From Pseudomonas hamedanensis (GTDB lineage Bacteria; Pseudomonadota; Gammaproteobacteria; Pseudomonadales; Pseudomonadaceae): a stretch of DNA of 64,000 nt. Location of the stretch: the NCBI RefSeq assembly GCF_014268595.2, contig NZ_CP077091.1:1758501-1822500 (forward strand). Direction: 5' to 3'. A program made the translations under genes and the position numbers. A model generated the notes under the pieces. That model was not told where the DNA came from and ran no database searches. It saw only the letters and a list, made by a program, of their open reading frames with translations. Positions 38,645 through 46,869 of the stretch are shown here, piece by piece; position 1 is the first letter of the stretch; every line of letters begins with the position of its first letter.

Positions 38645-39076
38645 ATGTTCGAACGTAGCAAACTGGTTCCAGAATTAATGGTCACTGACCTGGCTAACAG
38701 CCTGTACTTTTGGGTTTCTTGCCTGGGACTCGAACTAGCTTATCAACGCCTAGAAGACGGATTCGCATATCTCGATTTGAATGGCGCTCAAGTAATGCTT
38801 GAGCAGGTTGATTCGGAAGCGGGTCAATGGCTGACTGCCCCCCTGTCTAAGCCGTTTGGAAGAGGAATTAACCTACAGATTGACGTTGTGGCTGTCGCAC
38901 CCATCATCCAAAAACTTGATCAGGCTGGATTTCCACTCTATCGAGAATGCAAAGACACCTGGTATCGGGCTGACAAAATAGAAGTAGGCCAGCGCGAATT
39001 CATCGTCCAGGATCCCGATGGTTATCTCGTAAGGTTGGTAGAGCGGTTGGGTGAGAGACCGGCTTGCTCAATCTGA
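38645..39076 (+). CDS. VOC/bleomycin-resistance-type protein
   Basis: A 143-residue vicinal-oxygen-chelate fold protein of the bleomycin-binding type. Two beta-alpha-beta-beta-beta modules are visible: LVPELMVTDLANSLYFWVSC with GFAYLDLNGAQVMLEQ, and GINLQIDVVAVAPIIQKLDQ with FIVQDPDGYLVRLVERLGE. Proteins of this type sequester bleomycin-like drugs by binding without catalysis; the Pseudomonas homologues may bind other ligands. Stands alone on the plus strand in the accessory region. Confidence 0.85.
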   Translation: MFERSKLVPELMVTDLANSLYFWVSCLGLELAYQRLEDGFAYLDLNGAQVMLEQVDSEAGQWLTAPLSKPFGRGINLQIDVVAVAPIIQKLDQAGFPLYRECKDTWYRADKIEVGQREFIVQDPDGYLVRLVERLGERPACSI

Positions 39077-39195
39077 ACCTAAGCCAAGCCGACCGTCAGC
39101 TATGGGTCGAAAGCTGTCCGTCGTGGAGTCAGCGCTGCAACTCTTCGGCAAATGGTGGTACAAACTGAGCATATGACGACATGGATAGAGGCGAA

Positions 39196-39501
39196 ATGAA
39201 TCAGCTGAGTCCCGATCTGCGTGAAGACCTCCTCGAAGTGCTGGATGAGGTCTCTACACTGATGTCCGCTGAATATGCGCAGCTTGGCCCCTTACCTGAT
39301 GATCATCCACTGGCACAGTCAGGTCTTGAGAATGGGGCAGAGATCGTTCTGGACTACATCGCGCATGGCGAATCGGGTGTCGCACTCGATCATCTGTTCT
39401 ACATGATCAAAGAGCCTCCTCTCGCTATCTCTGCCAGATCTGCCGAGAAGCTGGCTCGGCTTGCCAAAGTGTTCGAAATGCCCTTGAGCTGGAGGGCATG
39501 A
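39196..39501 (+). CDS. small acidic protein, MafI-like immunity candidate
   Basis: A 101-residue acidic helical protein. The start MNQLSPDLREDLLEVLDEV at 39196 follows AGAGGCGAA. Features: IVLDYIAHGESGVALDHLFY and AEKLARLAKVFEMPLSW, which resemble small immunity proteins of the MafI type that protect against contact-dependent or polymorphic toxins. No toxin gene is next to it, so it would be an orphan. Identification is by resemblance only. Confidence 0.5.
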   Translation: MNQLSPDLREDLLEVLDEVSTLMSAEYAQLGPLPDDHPLAQSGLENGAEIVLDYIAHGESGVALDHLFYMIKEPPLAISARSAEKLARLAKVFEMPLSWRA

Positions 39502-39801
39502 GGTCTGATCGGAGAGTAGAACAGGACGCGCCATTGTCGGAGCGGAAGACGGCTACCGGCCAGGAGCGGACGATGGGCACAATAATGGCAAATGGACGGT
39601 GTCAAAGATGCTGCTTTCGTATCTAGAAAGCAGAAGGGCTTGCCGTCACACGCGTGGTGTTTCTCTCTGGGCGGTGTCGAGTTTGCCGTGACAACCTCTA
39701 ACTAGAGAAGACGTTACAGGACAACAATGGCCATTCGACAACACCTGCATGCGGTCCAATAGGCTCAATATCGCCCAACAGACCTCATGTACCCTGAAAT
39801 T
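39502..39801. other. 300-base gap
   Basis: No supported gene. Around 39540-39580 there is a degenerate copy of the GGCCAGGAGCGGAC-type dispersed repeat. The rest looks like decayed intergenic DNA ahead of the split metallo-beta-lactamase-fold gene. Confidence 0.35.
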
Positions 39802-40155
39802 TCAGAGCGAAACATCTACAAACTTATTCTCACCTTCTGGATACCGGACCTCGAACGAAGGCCAGTTAGATAGTATGTTCTGCCATTTCCCAGGCCAGCC
39901 CTGCGCATAGTTGAAAATGATCTCAGGCTCGTTACGGGGAGCGACCAACCGCTCGATCAAAGCATGATCCGGGTGTTTGTGAGTTTTCCCGCTCGTGCTG
40001 ATCAGATACCTTTTGCACCTAAGGACGTCCACCAAAGACTTGTCCGTATTGCCTTTGCTGCCATGATGCGAAACCTTCAGCAGGTCAATCGGCTCTTGAT
40101 TCGGCAGGTGAATCGCTAGCCCTCTCTTGATGACATCGCAGAAGGCATCCGCGGC
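39802..40155 (-). pseudogene. MBL-fold (ComEC-like) hydrolase, C-terminal half, split by IS66
   Basis: Downstream half of a metallo-beta-lactamase-fold gene. From the insertion junction it reads AADAFCDVIKRGLAI, then DLLKVSHHGSKGNTDKSLVD (metal ligand His pair) and LISTSGKTHKHPDHALIERL, the standard end of ComEC-type hydrolase domains. Removing the IS66 element and one 8-base target copy joins this exactly in frame to the half at 43857-44402, giving ...KRVLLAADAFCDV. Translation after the insertion could only restart inside the element. Confidence 0.85.
40148..40155. repeat. left 8-bp target-site duplication of IS66
   Basis: TCCGCGGC directly before the element's left end; identical to 43857-43864. 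Eight bases is the standard duplication length of the IS66 family. Confidence 0.9.
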
Positions 40156-40691
40156 GTATCCGTCCGGCCAAGTCATCTACCCAACCCCGCAAAGCCAAGA
40201 CATGGTGTGCACTTAAATTTAAGTGGGCACCAGTTCTAGCCTTTTAAGCGGGTATTTCATGCAGCCAACACGCCGTTCCTATTCAAAATCCTTCAAGGCT
40301 CAGGTCATTCAAGAGTGCGCCCAGCCCGGCGCTTCGATTGCCAGCATCGCACTCAGCCATAACCTCAACGCAAACCTCGTTCACAAATGGATTCGGCTGC
40401 AAGCGCAGAAAAGCACAGCACTGGTATCCGTCCGGCCAAGTCATCTACCCAACCCCGCAAAGCCAAGACATGGTGTGCACTTAAATTTAAGTGGGCACCA
40501 GTTCTAGCCTTTTAAGCGGGTATTTCATGCAGCCAACACGCCGTTCCTATTCAAAATCCTTCAAGGCTCAGGTCATTCAAGAGTGCGCCCAGCCCGGCGC
40601 TTCGATTGCCAGCATCGCACTCAGCCATAACCTCAACGCAAACCTCGTTCACAAATGGATTCGGCTGCAAGCGCAGAAAAGCACAGCACTG
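40156..40691 (+). repeat. 268-bp tandem duplication of the IS66 left end
   Basis: 40156-40423 and 40424-40691 appear identical. The unit starts exactly at the first base of the left inverted repeat and ends within tnpA after the codons for KSTAL. The result is a truncated tnpA copy in front of the intact one and two left ends in direct order. Confidence 0.9.
40259..40507 (+). pseudogene. truncated tnpA copy in the duplicated IS66 end
   Basis: Starts MQPTRRSYSKSFKAQVIQEC like the intact tnpA, then after KSTAL runs into the second copy of the element's left end and stops shortly afterwards. It keeps the helix-turn-helix but loses the C-terminal half. Produced by the 268-bp tandem duplication. 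Confidence 0.85.
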
Positions 40692-40859
40692 CAACCTGCT
40701 TTCATTCCGTTGCCTATGCAGCTGGCCGTAGCAAATTCGCACGCAGCCTCATCGAATATCTGCGTTGAAATCCAGCACCCGCGTGGCACCGTCAAAGTGA
40801 ACTGGCCAACCGAAAGTGCTGCTGCCTGCGCGACCTTTCTTCGAGACCTACTGCGATGA
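40527..40859 (+). CDS. tnpA: IS66 accessory protein TnpA
   Basis: A 110-residue IS66 orfA product. Start MQPTRRSYSKSFKAQV at 40527. Residues 1-55 form a helix-turn-helix (SIASIALSHNLNANLVHKWI); the C-terminal part ends VKVNWPTESAAACATFLRDLL, typical of the family. It is needed with TnpB and TnpC for transposition. Its stop overlaps the tnpB start by 4 bases (ATGA). Confidence 0.92.
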   Translation: MQPTRRSYSKSFKAQVIQECAQPGASIASIALSHNLNANLVHKWIRLQAQKSTALQPAFIPLPMQLAVANSHAASSNICVEIQHPRGTVKVNWPTESAAACATFLRDLLR

Positions 40860-41191
40860 TCCGCATTGACTCCATCTGGCTCGCCACCGAGCCGATGGAC
40901 ATGCGCGCTGGCACCGAGACTGCGTTGGCCAGAGTGATCGCGGTGTTCGGTGCGGCGAAGCCGCACTGTGCTTATCTGTTCGCCAACCGCCGCGCCACTT
41001 GTATGAAAGTTCTGGTGCATGACGGCTTCGGCATCTGGCTGGCTGCTCGCCGGTTGAACCAAGGTAAGTTCCACTGGCCAGGCATTCGCCACGGCTCTGA
41101 AATAGAGTTGGATACCGAGCAACTCCAGGCCCTGGTGTTGGGCCTGCCATGGCAGCGCGCGGGCTGCGGCGGTGCGATCACACTGCTTTAA
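40856..41191 (+). CDS. tnpB: IS66 accessory protein TnpB
   Basis: A 111-residue IS66 orf2 product. It carries the family hallmarks IWLATEPMDMRAGTETAL, CAYLFANRRATCMKVLVHDG and FGIWLAARRLNQGKFHWPG. Complete length. Overlaps tnpA by 4 bases; tnpC begins 61 bases later. Confidence 0.95.
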   Translation: MIRIDSIWLATEPMDMRAGTETALARVIAVFGAAKPHCAYLFANRRATCMKVLVHDGFGIWLAARRLNQGKFHWPGIRHGSEIELDTEQLQALVLGLPWQRAGCGGAITLL

Positions 41192-41252
41192 CGGCTGCCA
41201 TTAGCCTATCGGTCTATCGCCGCGAATTGCCTGGTCTGGCAAAATCGGCACC

Positions 41253-42821
41253 ATGACTTCGCTCCCCAATCTCGATCACCTTACCCCTGAACAACTGCGC
41301 GCTTTGGCGGCGCAGTTGATACAGCGTGTCGAGACACTCGACCAGCAAGTCGAGACGATGGGCAAGACGGTCGAGACCATGGGCAAGAAGATCAACCGCG
41401 ACCAGACGATTATCGAGAAACTGACCCATGAGATCGCGCAACTCAAGCGCTTGAAGTTCGCCAAGCGCAGCGAGCAGTTGAATCCGCAGCAGGCCAGCTT
41501 GCTCGACGACTTGATCGATACCGATATCGCGGCGATTGAAGCTGAGCTTCAAGCCTTACAAACAGCTCCCACGCCGACCGAGAAAAAGCAAAAGCCCAAG
41601 CGCACCGCGTTGCCGGCAGAATTTCCACGCACATTGATCCATCACGAACCGGACAACACCCACTGCCAATGCGGCTGTGCACTCAAACGTATCGGTGAAG
41701 ACATCAGCGAAAAGCTGGACTACGCGCCCGGTGTGTTTACCGTTGAACGCCATGTCCGTGGCAAGTGGGTATGCGATGACTGCGAAACGCTGATCCAGGC
41801 ACCCGTTCCGGCGCAGGTCATCGACAAGGGCATCCCGACTGCCGGGCTACTTGCCCACGTCATGATCGCGAAGTTTGCTGACCATTTGCCTCTTTACCGT
41901 CAGGAATCGATTTTCGGTCGAGCGGGCTTGGCGATTCCACGTTCAACTTTGGCTCAATGGGTTGGCGTGACTGGTGTGCAGTTACAGCCTCTAGTCGATG
42001 CGTTGCGCGACGTAGTGCTCGGGCAGCAGGTCATTCATGCCGATGAAACGCCGGTGCAGATGCTCGCTCCGGGTTCGAAGAAAACCCACCGCTCTTTTGT
42101 CTGGGCCTACGCCACCAGCCAATTCTGCGAAACGACAGCGGTTGTTTACGACTTCAGCCCCAGTCGCGCCGGTGAGCATGCTCGCAACTTCCTGCAAGAC
42201 TGGAGGGGCAAGCTGGTGTGTGATGATTTTGGCGGTTACAAGGCCAGCTTCGAACTCGGCGTGACCGAGATCGGCTGCATGGCCCATGCGCGGCGAAAGT
42301 TCTTCGAACTACACGCCACCAACAAGAGCATGCTCGCCGAGCAGGCCCTGCGCTATATCCAGTTGCTGTACGAAATCGAAAGTGAAATCCGCGACCTGGA
42401 GCCAGATATACGCCGCCAAATACGGCAAGAAAAAGCCGTAGCGGTGATGGATACGCTGCATGCCTGGATGATCGCCCAGCGTGAGCTGGTGCCCGAAGGT
42501 TCGGCGATCAGCAGAGCACTGGATTACAGCCTGAAACGCTGGGCAGCGCTATCGCGCTACCTGGATGACGGGGCCATACCCATTGACAATAATTGGTGCG
42601 AGAACCAGATCCGACCTTGGGCGTTGGGTCGCAAAAACTGGCTCTTCGCAGGGTCGCTACGCAGCGGCAAACGAGCGGCGGCGATCATGAGTTTGATCCA
42701 GTCTGCACGGCTGAATGGTCATGATCCATATGCTTACTTGAAGGACGTCCTCACGCGCCTGCCGACGCAGCGGGCGAGTGAAATCGATCAGTTGCTGCCG
42801 CATAAGTGGCAACCGGTTTAA
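41253..42821 (+). CDS. tnpC: IS66 transposase TnpC
   Basis: A 522-residue DDE transposase. N-terminal coiled coil with leucine heptads (QLIQRVETLDQQVETMGKTV), then a zinc-binding module with CQCGC and WVCDDCE, then the catalytic core: Asp in VIHADETPVQML, Asp in KLVCDDFGGYKAS and Glu in NWCENQIRPWALGRKNWLF. Full length with no frame damage, so the element may still be active. Ends 54 bases before the convergent Nudix gene. Confidence 0.95.
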   Translation: MTSLPNLDHLTPEQLRALAAQLIQRVETLDQQVETMGKTVETMGKKINRDQTIIEKLTHEIAQLKRLKFAKRSEQLNPQQASLLDDLIDTDIAAIEAELQALQTAPTPTEKKQKPKRTALPAEFPRTLIHHEPDNTHCQCGCALKRIGEDISEKLDYAPGVFTVERHVRGKWVCDDCETLIQAPVPAQVIDKGIPTAGLLAHVMIAKFADHLPLYRQESIFGRAGLAIPRSTLAQWVGVTGVQLQPLVDALRDVVLGQQVIHADETPVQMLAPGSKKTHRSFVWAYATSQFCETTAVVYDFSPSRAGEHARNFLQDWRGKLVCDDFGGYKASFELGVTEIGCMAHARRKFFELHATNKSMLAEQALRYIQLLYEIESEIRDLEPDIRRQIRQEKAVAVMDTLHAWMIAQRELVPEGSAISRALDYSLKRWAALSRYLDDGAIPIDNNWCENQIRPWALGRKNWLFAGSLRSGKRAAAIMSLIQSARLNGHDPYAYLKDVLTRLPTQRASEIDQLLPHKWQPV

Positions 42822-42874
42822 TTAAGCAAGATATGATGCTAGGACGCATGCCTAGAGGCGGCTATTTCGATTGA

Positions 42875-43612
42875 TCAGCAAGCCGCCGTGAAAATCTCTT
42901 GTTTTTTGTGGAGCCCGATGTTGGCGGAATACTCGGTGCATACGAGCCCTTGGCTGAACGCTACATCGCTGACCAGCTGCCGGTTGGACAGGCTGTTGCA
43001 GGAGTCTGCCAGGTAGGCTTGCAGCGCTATCCATTTAGCTTCTTCGATCTCGGCGGTGTCCAGTACGTTGATACGCTGCGTCAAGGCCGTCATTCTGCAG
43101 ATAAAGTGAATGTTCGATTTGCCAAATTGGTAGGGGTGTTTGGTGGTAAACGCCACGATGGATTCGCACTTCGATTCGATCCCAGTCTCCTCCAGCACCT
43201 CGCGCTCGATCGAATCCTGAATTCGCTCGGCGGCGTCTACATGGCCCCCCGGTAGCTTGAACCCGGTGGTACCTCGCTCCCTTATGACGAGGAGTTCCCC
43301 AGCGTCGTTAATGACGATGGCGCCCGCCCCTACGGTATGGGTGGGTATGAATGGGACGAATGCCTGCTCGAATGGGCGGCGCACTAGGGTCAGCTGATCT
43401 GTCAGACAGCTATGGAAGGAGAAACCGGCGGCGGTGAAGACCGGAATGCCTTGAGCGTTGCTGATCGGCAGTGTGACCCAGGCCAGAGCCAGGCGCTCGT
43501 GCTCGATGAGGGCGACTAACGCGTCGACGGCGCCACACAACGCTTGCGGGTCGTCCGGCAGCGAAGCGGCGTCGACAATGACGCCGTTGAATCTGTCCCG
43601 TTTGAATTCCAC
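42875..43612 (-). CDS. Nudix hydrolase, passenger gene of the IS66 element
   Basis: A 245-residue protein starting at a GTG with AAAGGTGA. Residues ~1-90 resemble the pre-Nudix domain of Nudt6-type proteins (FNGVIVDAASLPDDP). The Nudix box GX5EX7REUXEEXGU is complete: GGHVDAAERIQDS then IEREVLEETGI at ~140-162. These enzymes hydrolyse nucleoside diphosphate derivatives; the substrate here is unknown. It is inside the element's inverted repeats and convergent to tnpC, so it is carried as cargo. Confidence 0.88.
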   Translation of the reverse strand: MEFKRDRFNGVIVDAASLPDDPQALCGAVDALVALIEHERLALAWVTLPISNAQGIPVFTAAGFSFHSCLTDQLTLVRRPFEQAFVPFIPTHTVGAGAIVINDAGELLVIRERGTTGFKLPGGHVDAAERIQDSIEREVLEETGIESKCESIVAFTTKHPYQFGKSNIHFICRMTALTQRINVLDTAEIEEAKWIALQAYLADSCNSLSNRQLVSDVAFSQGLVCTEYSANIGLHKKQEIFTAAC

Positions 43613-43856
43613 GGTTCACCTTTGGATTGGTCGATCTGCCGACATTGTAGTGAGGTGGGCGTTGCTTTGCGAATGATGGATGCCAGATGGACGCACCTCT
43701 CCTTGTGGTATTACCGAGCTTCCATTACTGCTGCGTAACCGTCTGGGCAGTACACCTTCCTAATGCCATCGCTTACTGCGATGGTGGGCACCTAAATTTG
43801 AATGCAAAGGATGTCTTTGTTCGCAGAGTGGCTAGATGACTTCGCCGGACGGATAC

Positions 43857-43864
43857 TCCGCGGC
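43857..43864. repeat. right 8-bp target-site duplication of IS66
   Basis: TCCGCGGC directly after the element's right end, identical to 40148-40155. It belongs to the interrupted MBL-fold gene. Confidence 0.9.
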
Positions 43865-44402
43865 TAGAAGCACGCGTTTCTTATCGAACGTCAGAAGCAA
43901 TGCAATGCTGCTTCTGTTGGGTACCGATGTGTCAGACACAAAAGTCTCCCCACCATTAAAAAAGAACTTCTTCGGAGGCCATGTATCACCGCGCCCTAAT
44001 AGGTCGCCAGGAGCAGATTCCGGCTCCGGTGGAGGTAATACAGGATTGGTCCAATGCCTCGCCAGAGCCGTCAATCCATCCTGGTCCGGCGACAGCACTC
44101 TTACATCAAGCCCTCCTCGCAACGAGACTGCATGTGAAGACTGAAGAATGGCACCACGGTCCTTGTCATTTTCCTGCTTGCGATAAACTGCATTCGACGC
44201 AAGCTTACGACTGCGAATCAACTTGGACAGAGCGTCGCCCTCACGCGGCCCCAAGAGGTCCGGAGGCGCAAGGTGATGATATCCGTTGAACCACACCTCA
44301 CGGATTTGAAGCCATGGAGGGGGGTTATTGAGCAACTCAATCACACCTTGGATGTGGTCGAGATCATAGTGGGTCACGACCAGCGCCTCCAACCATAGCT
44401 GT
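43857..44402 (-). pseudogene. MBL-fold (ComEC-like) hydrolase, N-terminal half, split by IS66
   Basis: Upstream half of the interrupted gene. It has the metal-binding motif HxDxDH as VVTHYDLDHIQG, then a long loop region and the strand IALLLTFDKKRVLLAA reaching the insertion point. The codons before the motif (the first ~50-60 residues in related proteins) are missing: a junction near 44400 fuses it to a fragment of an alpha/beta hydrolase gene. So this gene is damaged twice, first by deletion or recombination at its 5' end and by the IS66 insertion (order unknown). Confidence 0.8.
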
Positions 44403-44598
44403 GCGAAGACGACGGAAAACCATGAAGCAGCAGAATGGTCGGTTTATGAGGATTGCTAGCCTCCCGATAAAACATTTTGTTGCCAGCGACCATGATGAAC
44501 CGGTAGTGAATATCAGCTGCCGTCGCATGCCCGCCCCACGCGAGCATCAGTCCGAGCGCCAAACATCTTGCACTTGCAATGAAACCGTGATAGCGCAT
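44403..44598 (-). pseudogene. alpha/beta hydrolase, N-terminal fragment
   Basis: Starts MRYHGFIASARCLALGLML with a good GAGAGGAG site and a signal peptide ending HATA. It reads to PTILLLHGFPSSSHSY, the oxyanion-hole segment of haloalkane-dehalogenase-like hydrolases, then is cut at the junction with the MBL-fold fragment. The remaining ~230 residues are lost. It is the last piece of the minus-strand detoxification run, 115 bases after the quinone reductase gene. Confidence 0.8.
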
Positions 44599-44713
44599 GC
44601 GCGCTCCTCTCGTGGGCGTATTTACTGATGAGTATGTGGCCGCCTGATCAATGCCACGGAAGGTCCTGTGTTCCTCGTTCGCAAGAAAATCCAGGGGAAT
44701 CGGCGAACCACTC

Positions 44714-45712
44714 TTAGAGGTTTGGAACCAGCACAATGACGCCTTGAACTTCCCTTCGCTCCAATAAGGCGTGCGCCAGGCCCGTTTCGCTCAAGGGTAA
44801 CGTCGCGCCGATGACTGGTCTGATCACTCCGCCTGAAACGCCGTCAGCAAGGAATTGCAAAGCCTCGCGGATCAACGTAGGGCGCTGGAAGAACGTCGGC
44901 AGGTACATGCCGGTCAAGGTTTGCGCTTTGGCCATCAACCGACGAGGCGCCAATGCCTCGCCTGGCCCCCGCGTGGAGCCCACCACCACACAACGTCCCA
45001 GCATGGCGAGACACTCAAAATTCTGATCGAACACTTCGCCGCCGATGGTTTCGAGGATCACATCAACTCCACGCCCCTCGGTCAGTTCAAGCACCCGCTC
45101 CGGCCACTGGGGAGTGTCGTAGCTAATGGCATAGTCGGCTCCGAGGCTGCGCACGAATGCGCGTCGACTTTCAGTGCTGGCCGTACCGAAAACTGTCTGT
45201 GCGCCCATGGCTTTTGCAATCTGCACAGCCAGACTGCCAAGCCCCCCGGCGGCGCCTTGGATCAAAACGCTTTCACCTGACTGTAAATGCGCGCATGTGC
45301 GTAGAGCGAGGAACGCAGTCACCCCCTGACAAGGTAAACCCGCCATGGCGACGTCGTTTACCGACTCATCCAGCATTACCAGCATGTCAGCACGGGCAAT
45401 AGCCTGCTGTGCGTATGCGCCCTTGGGCATCAAGGCCATGACCTTGCGCCCGACAACGGCACGGTCAACGCCCGCTCCTGTTTTTGAAACGCGTCCGACC
45501 ACCTGAAGTCCGGCTACATGCGGCAGCGTGACACCACCAACGCGTGTTTCGGGCCGGTTATACATGCCTAACCGTTCACGAATATCCGGAAAATTCACCC
45601 CAATCGCGGAGGTTTCTATCAATACTTCTCCCGGCCCCGGCACGGGCGTTGGCAAGTCGACGTACTCGAGTACTTCGGGGCCGCCGAAGCTACGGAACTG
45701 AATCGCTTTCAT
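44714..45712 (-). CDS. zinc-type NADPH:quinone oxidoreductase
   Basis: A 332-residue medium-chain dehydrogenase of the quinone oxidoreductase (QOR) group: MKAIQFRSFGGPEVLEYVDL start, GroES-like N-terminal domain, and Rossmann part with VLIQGAAGGLGSLAVQIAKA, the NADPH-binding AAGGLG motif. No structural zinc cysteines are visible, as in QOR. It likely reduces quinones or other electrophiles. Third gene in a minus-strand run after GST and hydrolase, divergent from the TetR regulator that probably controls them. Confidence 0.9.
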   Translation of the reverse strand: MKAIQFRSFGGPEVLEYVDLPTPVPGPGEVLIETSAIGVNFPDIRERLGMYNRPETRVGGVTLPHVAGLQVVGRVSKTGAGVDRAVVGRKVMALMPKGAYAQQAIARADMLVMLDESVNDVAMAGLPCQGVTAFLALRTCAHLQSGESVLIQGAAGGLGSLAVQIAKAMGAQTVFGTASTESRRAFVRSLGADYAISYDTPQWPERVLELTEGRGVDVILETIGGEVFDQNFECLAMLGRCVVVGSTRGPGEALAPRRLMAKAQTLTGMYLPTFFQRPTLIREALQFLADGVSGGVIRPVIGATLPLSETGLAHALLERREVQGVIVLVPNL

Positions 45713-45825
45713 AATCTGAGATCCTGGATTCTTCGCTCGTCAGATCTGTAGACGCAGGCCTGACTTGGAGCCTAATCGGTGGTGCGGCATGTACTGCCGA
45801 CCAAATCGTCAGTGCATTGCTTCGA

Positions 45826-46797
45826 TTACTTCACTCCATTGAGAAACAGCGTGGCGTGTTTCAAAAATAGATCCGGGTATTGATAGATCGCGCCATGGTT
45901 TGAATCCGGGTAGATAACCAACTGGGCGTTGGGCAAACTCTGCTGCAAGGTCACGTCATTAACTGTGTAGAAGACGATGTCATGGCTGCCAGCGACTACC
46001 ATCGTCGGTTGCTTGATGCCTTTCAGGTAGTCGTTGGCGTTACCGGCTGGCGCTCCCCAACCAGCGATGGCGGCTGCTTGTGCGGGTGCAGTCTTGCTAT
46101 CGACATCAACATCGCGATTGACCCTACGTGAGCGCAGACGGGTAAGGAATTCATGTCCGGCGGCCTGGCTTTCTATGGTCTGGGTAAAGAAAACGTCCAG
46201 CAGCAGTTCATCCGGTACCGCACGCTTTTTCGCCAGGTAGCCCTGAAATTCCGGCGTCAGCGAGTCCATACCAACTCCACCGCGAGGTGATGAACCGACC
46301 AGAATCAGACGACGCACGAGGTTCGGATGATCAAGCGTCACTTGCTGTGCGATCAGACTGCCCATGGAAAAGCCGAGCAAGTCAGCCTTTTTCACGTTCA
46401 GTGCCTGCAGCAGGCCGGAGGCATATTTGGCCATGCCTTCGATGGTGTTCGGTACTTCACCGCTGGAACTGGCGACGCCGGCATTGTCGAAAAGGATAAT
46501 TTCACGATCACGGGCAAAACCGTCGATGACTTTGGGATCCCAGCTGTCTAGGTTGCCAACGAAATGCTGGAGAAATACCAGTGGCACGGCACTGGGTTTG
46601 CCGAAGCGACGATATGCCAGGCGCGCACCCTCGACTTCGATAAACTGGGTCGGAGCGGTTTGATGGGTGTAGCTATGTGCAGCTTTTTTTTCTGCTGGGG
46701 TGCTGCTGGCCTGAACAGTCAATGTCGAGCACGCAGTCGTCAGCGCGACGATGGCCAGGGTATGGCGCATCGCCCATCGGATGTTGAAAAGGGTCAT
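45826..46797 (-). CDS. secreted alpha/beta hydrolase
   Basis: A 323-residue alpha/beta hydrolase with an N-terminal signal segment (MRHTLAIVALTTACSTLTVQA within the first 30 residues) and AAGGTGG before the start. Catalytic features: LLGFSMGSLIAQQ (nucleophile Ser in GFSMG), Asp region MVVAGSHDIVF and His in YPDSNHGAIYQYP. Probably periplasmic. It lies between the GST and quinone reductase genes in one run, suggesting a joint role in breaking down a toxic ester or xenobiotic, which is inference. Confidence 0.88.
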   Translation of the reverse strand: MTLFNIRWAMRHTLAIVALTTACSTLTVQASSTPAEKKAAHSYTHQTAPTQFIEVEGARLAYRRFGKPSAVPLVFLQHFVGNLDSWDPKVIDGFARDREIILFDNAGVASSSGEVPNTIEGMAKYASGLLQALNVKKADLLGFSMGSLIAQQVTLDHPNLVRRLILVGSSPRGGVGMDSLTPEFQGYLAKKRAVPDELLLDVFFTQTIESQAAGHEFLTRLRSRRVNRDVDVDSKTAPAQAAAIAGWGAPAGNANDYLKGIKQPTMVVAGSHDIVFYTVNDVTLQQSLPNAQLVIYPDSNHGAIYQYPDLFLKHATLFLNGVK

Positions 46798-46869
46798 ATA
46801 GAGCCACCTTAAAAAAAACGAGTAGGTTTAGGTCCGCCCTGACTGTTTTCAGTTGGGGCAGAGCAAGGA

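Larger units (their letters stand above)
40156..43856 (+). mobile_element. IS66-family element with Nudix passenger gene (3.7 kb)
   Basis: Complete IS66-type element. Terminal inverted repeats: left GTATCCGTCCGGCCAAG from 40156, right (complement) GTATCCGTCCGGCGAAG ending at 43856, continuing with an imperfect match (AAGTCATCTA). It is flanked by TCCGCGGC on both sides. Gene order tnpA, tnpB, tnpC on the plus strand, then a Nudix gene on the minus strand between tnpC and the right end. The first 268 bases are duplicated in tandem, so the usual size would be 3433 bp. It interrupts an MBL-fold gene. Confidence 0.92.

Noticed and set aside
40156..43856. IS66 nested inside a second IS66 copy
   Set aside because: A nested insertion would leave an 8-bp copy of tnpA sequence after the right end; instead TCCGCGGC of the MBL gene follows, so a local end duplication fits better.
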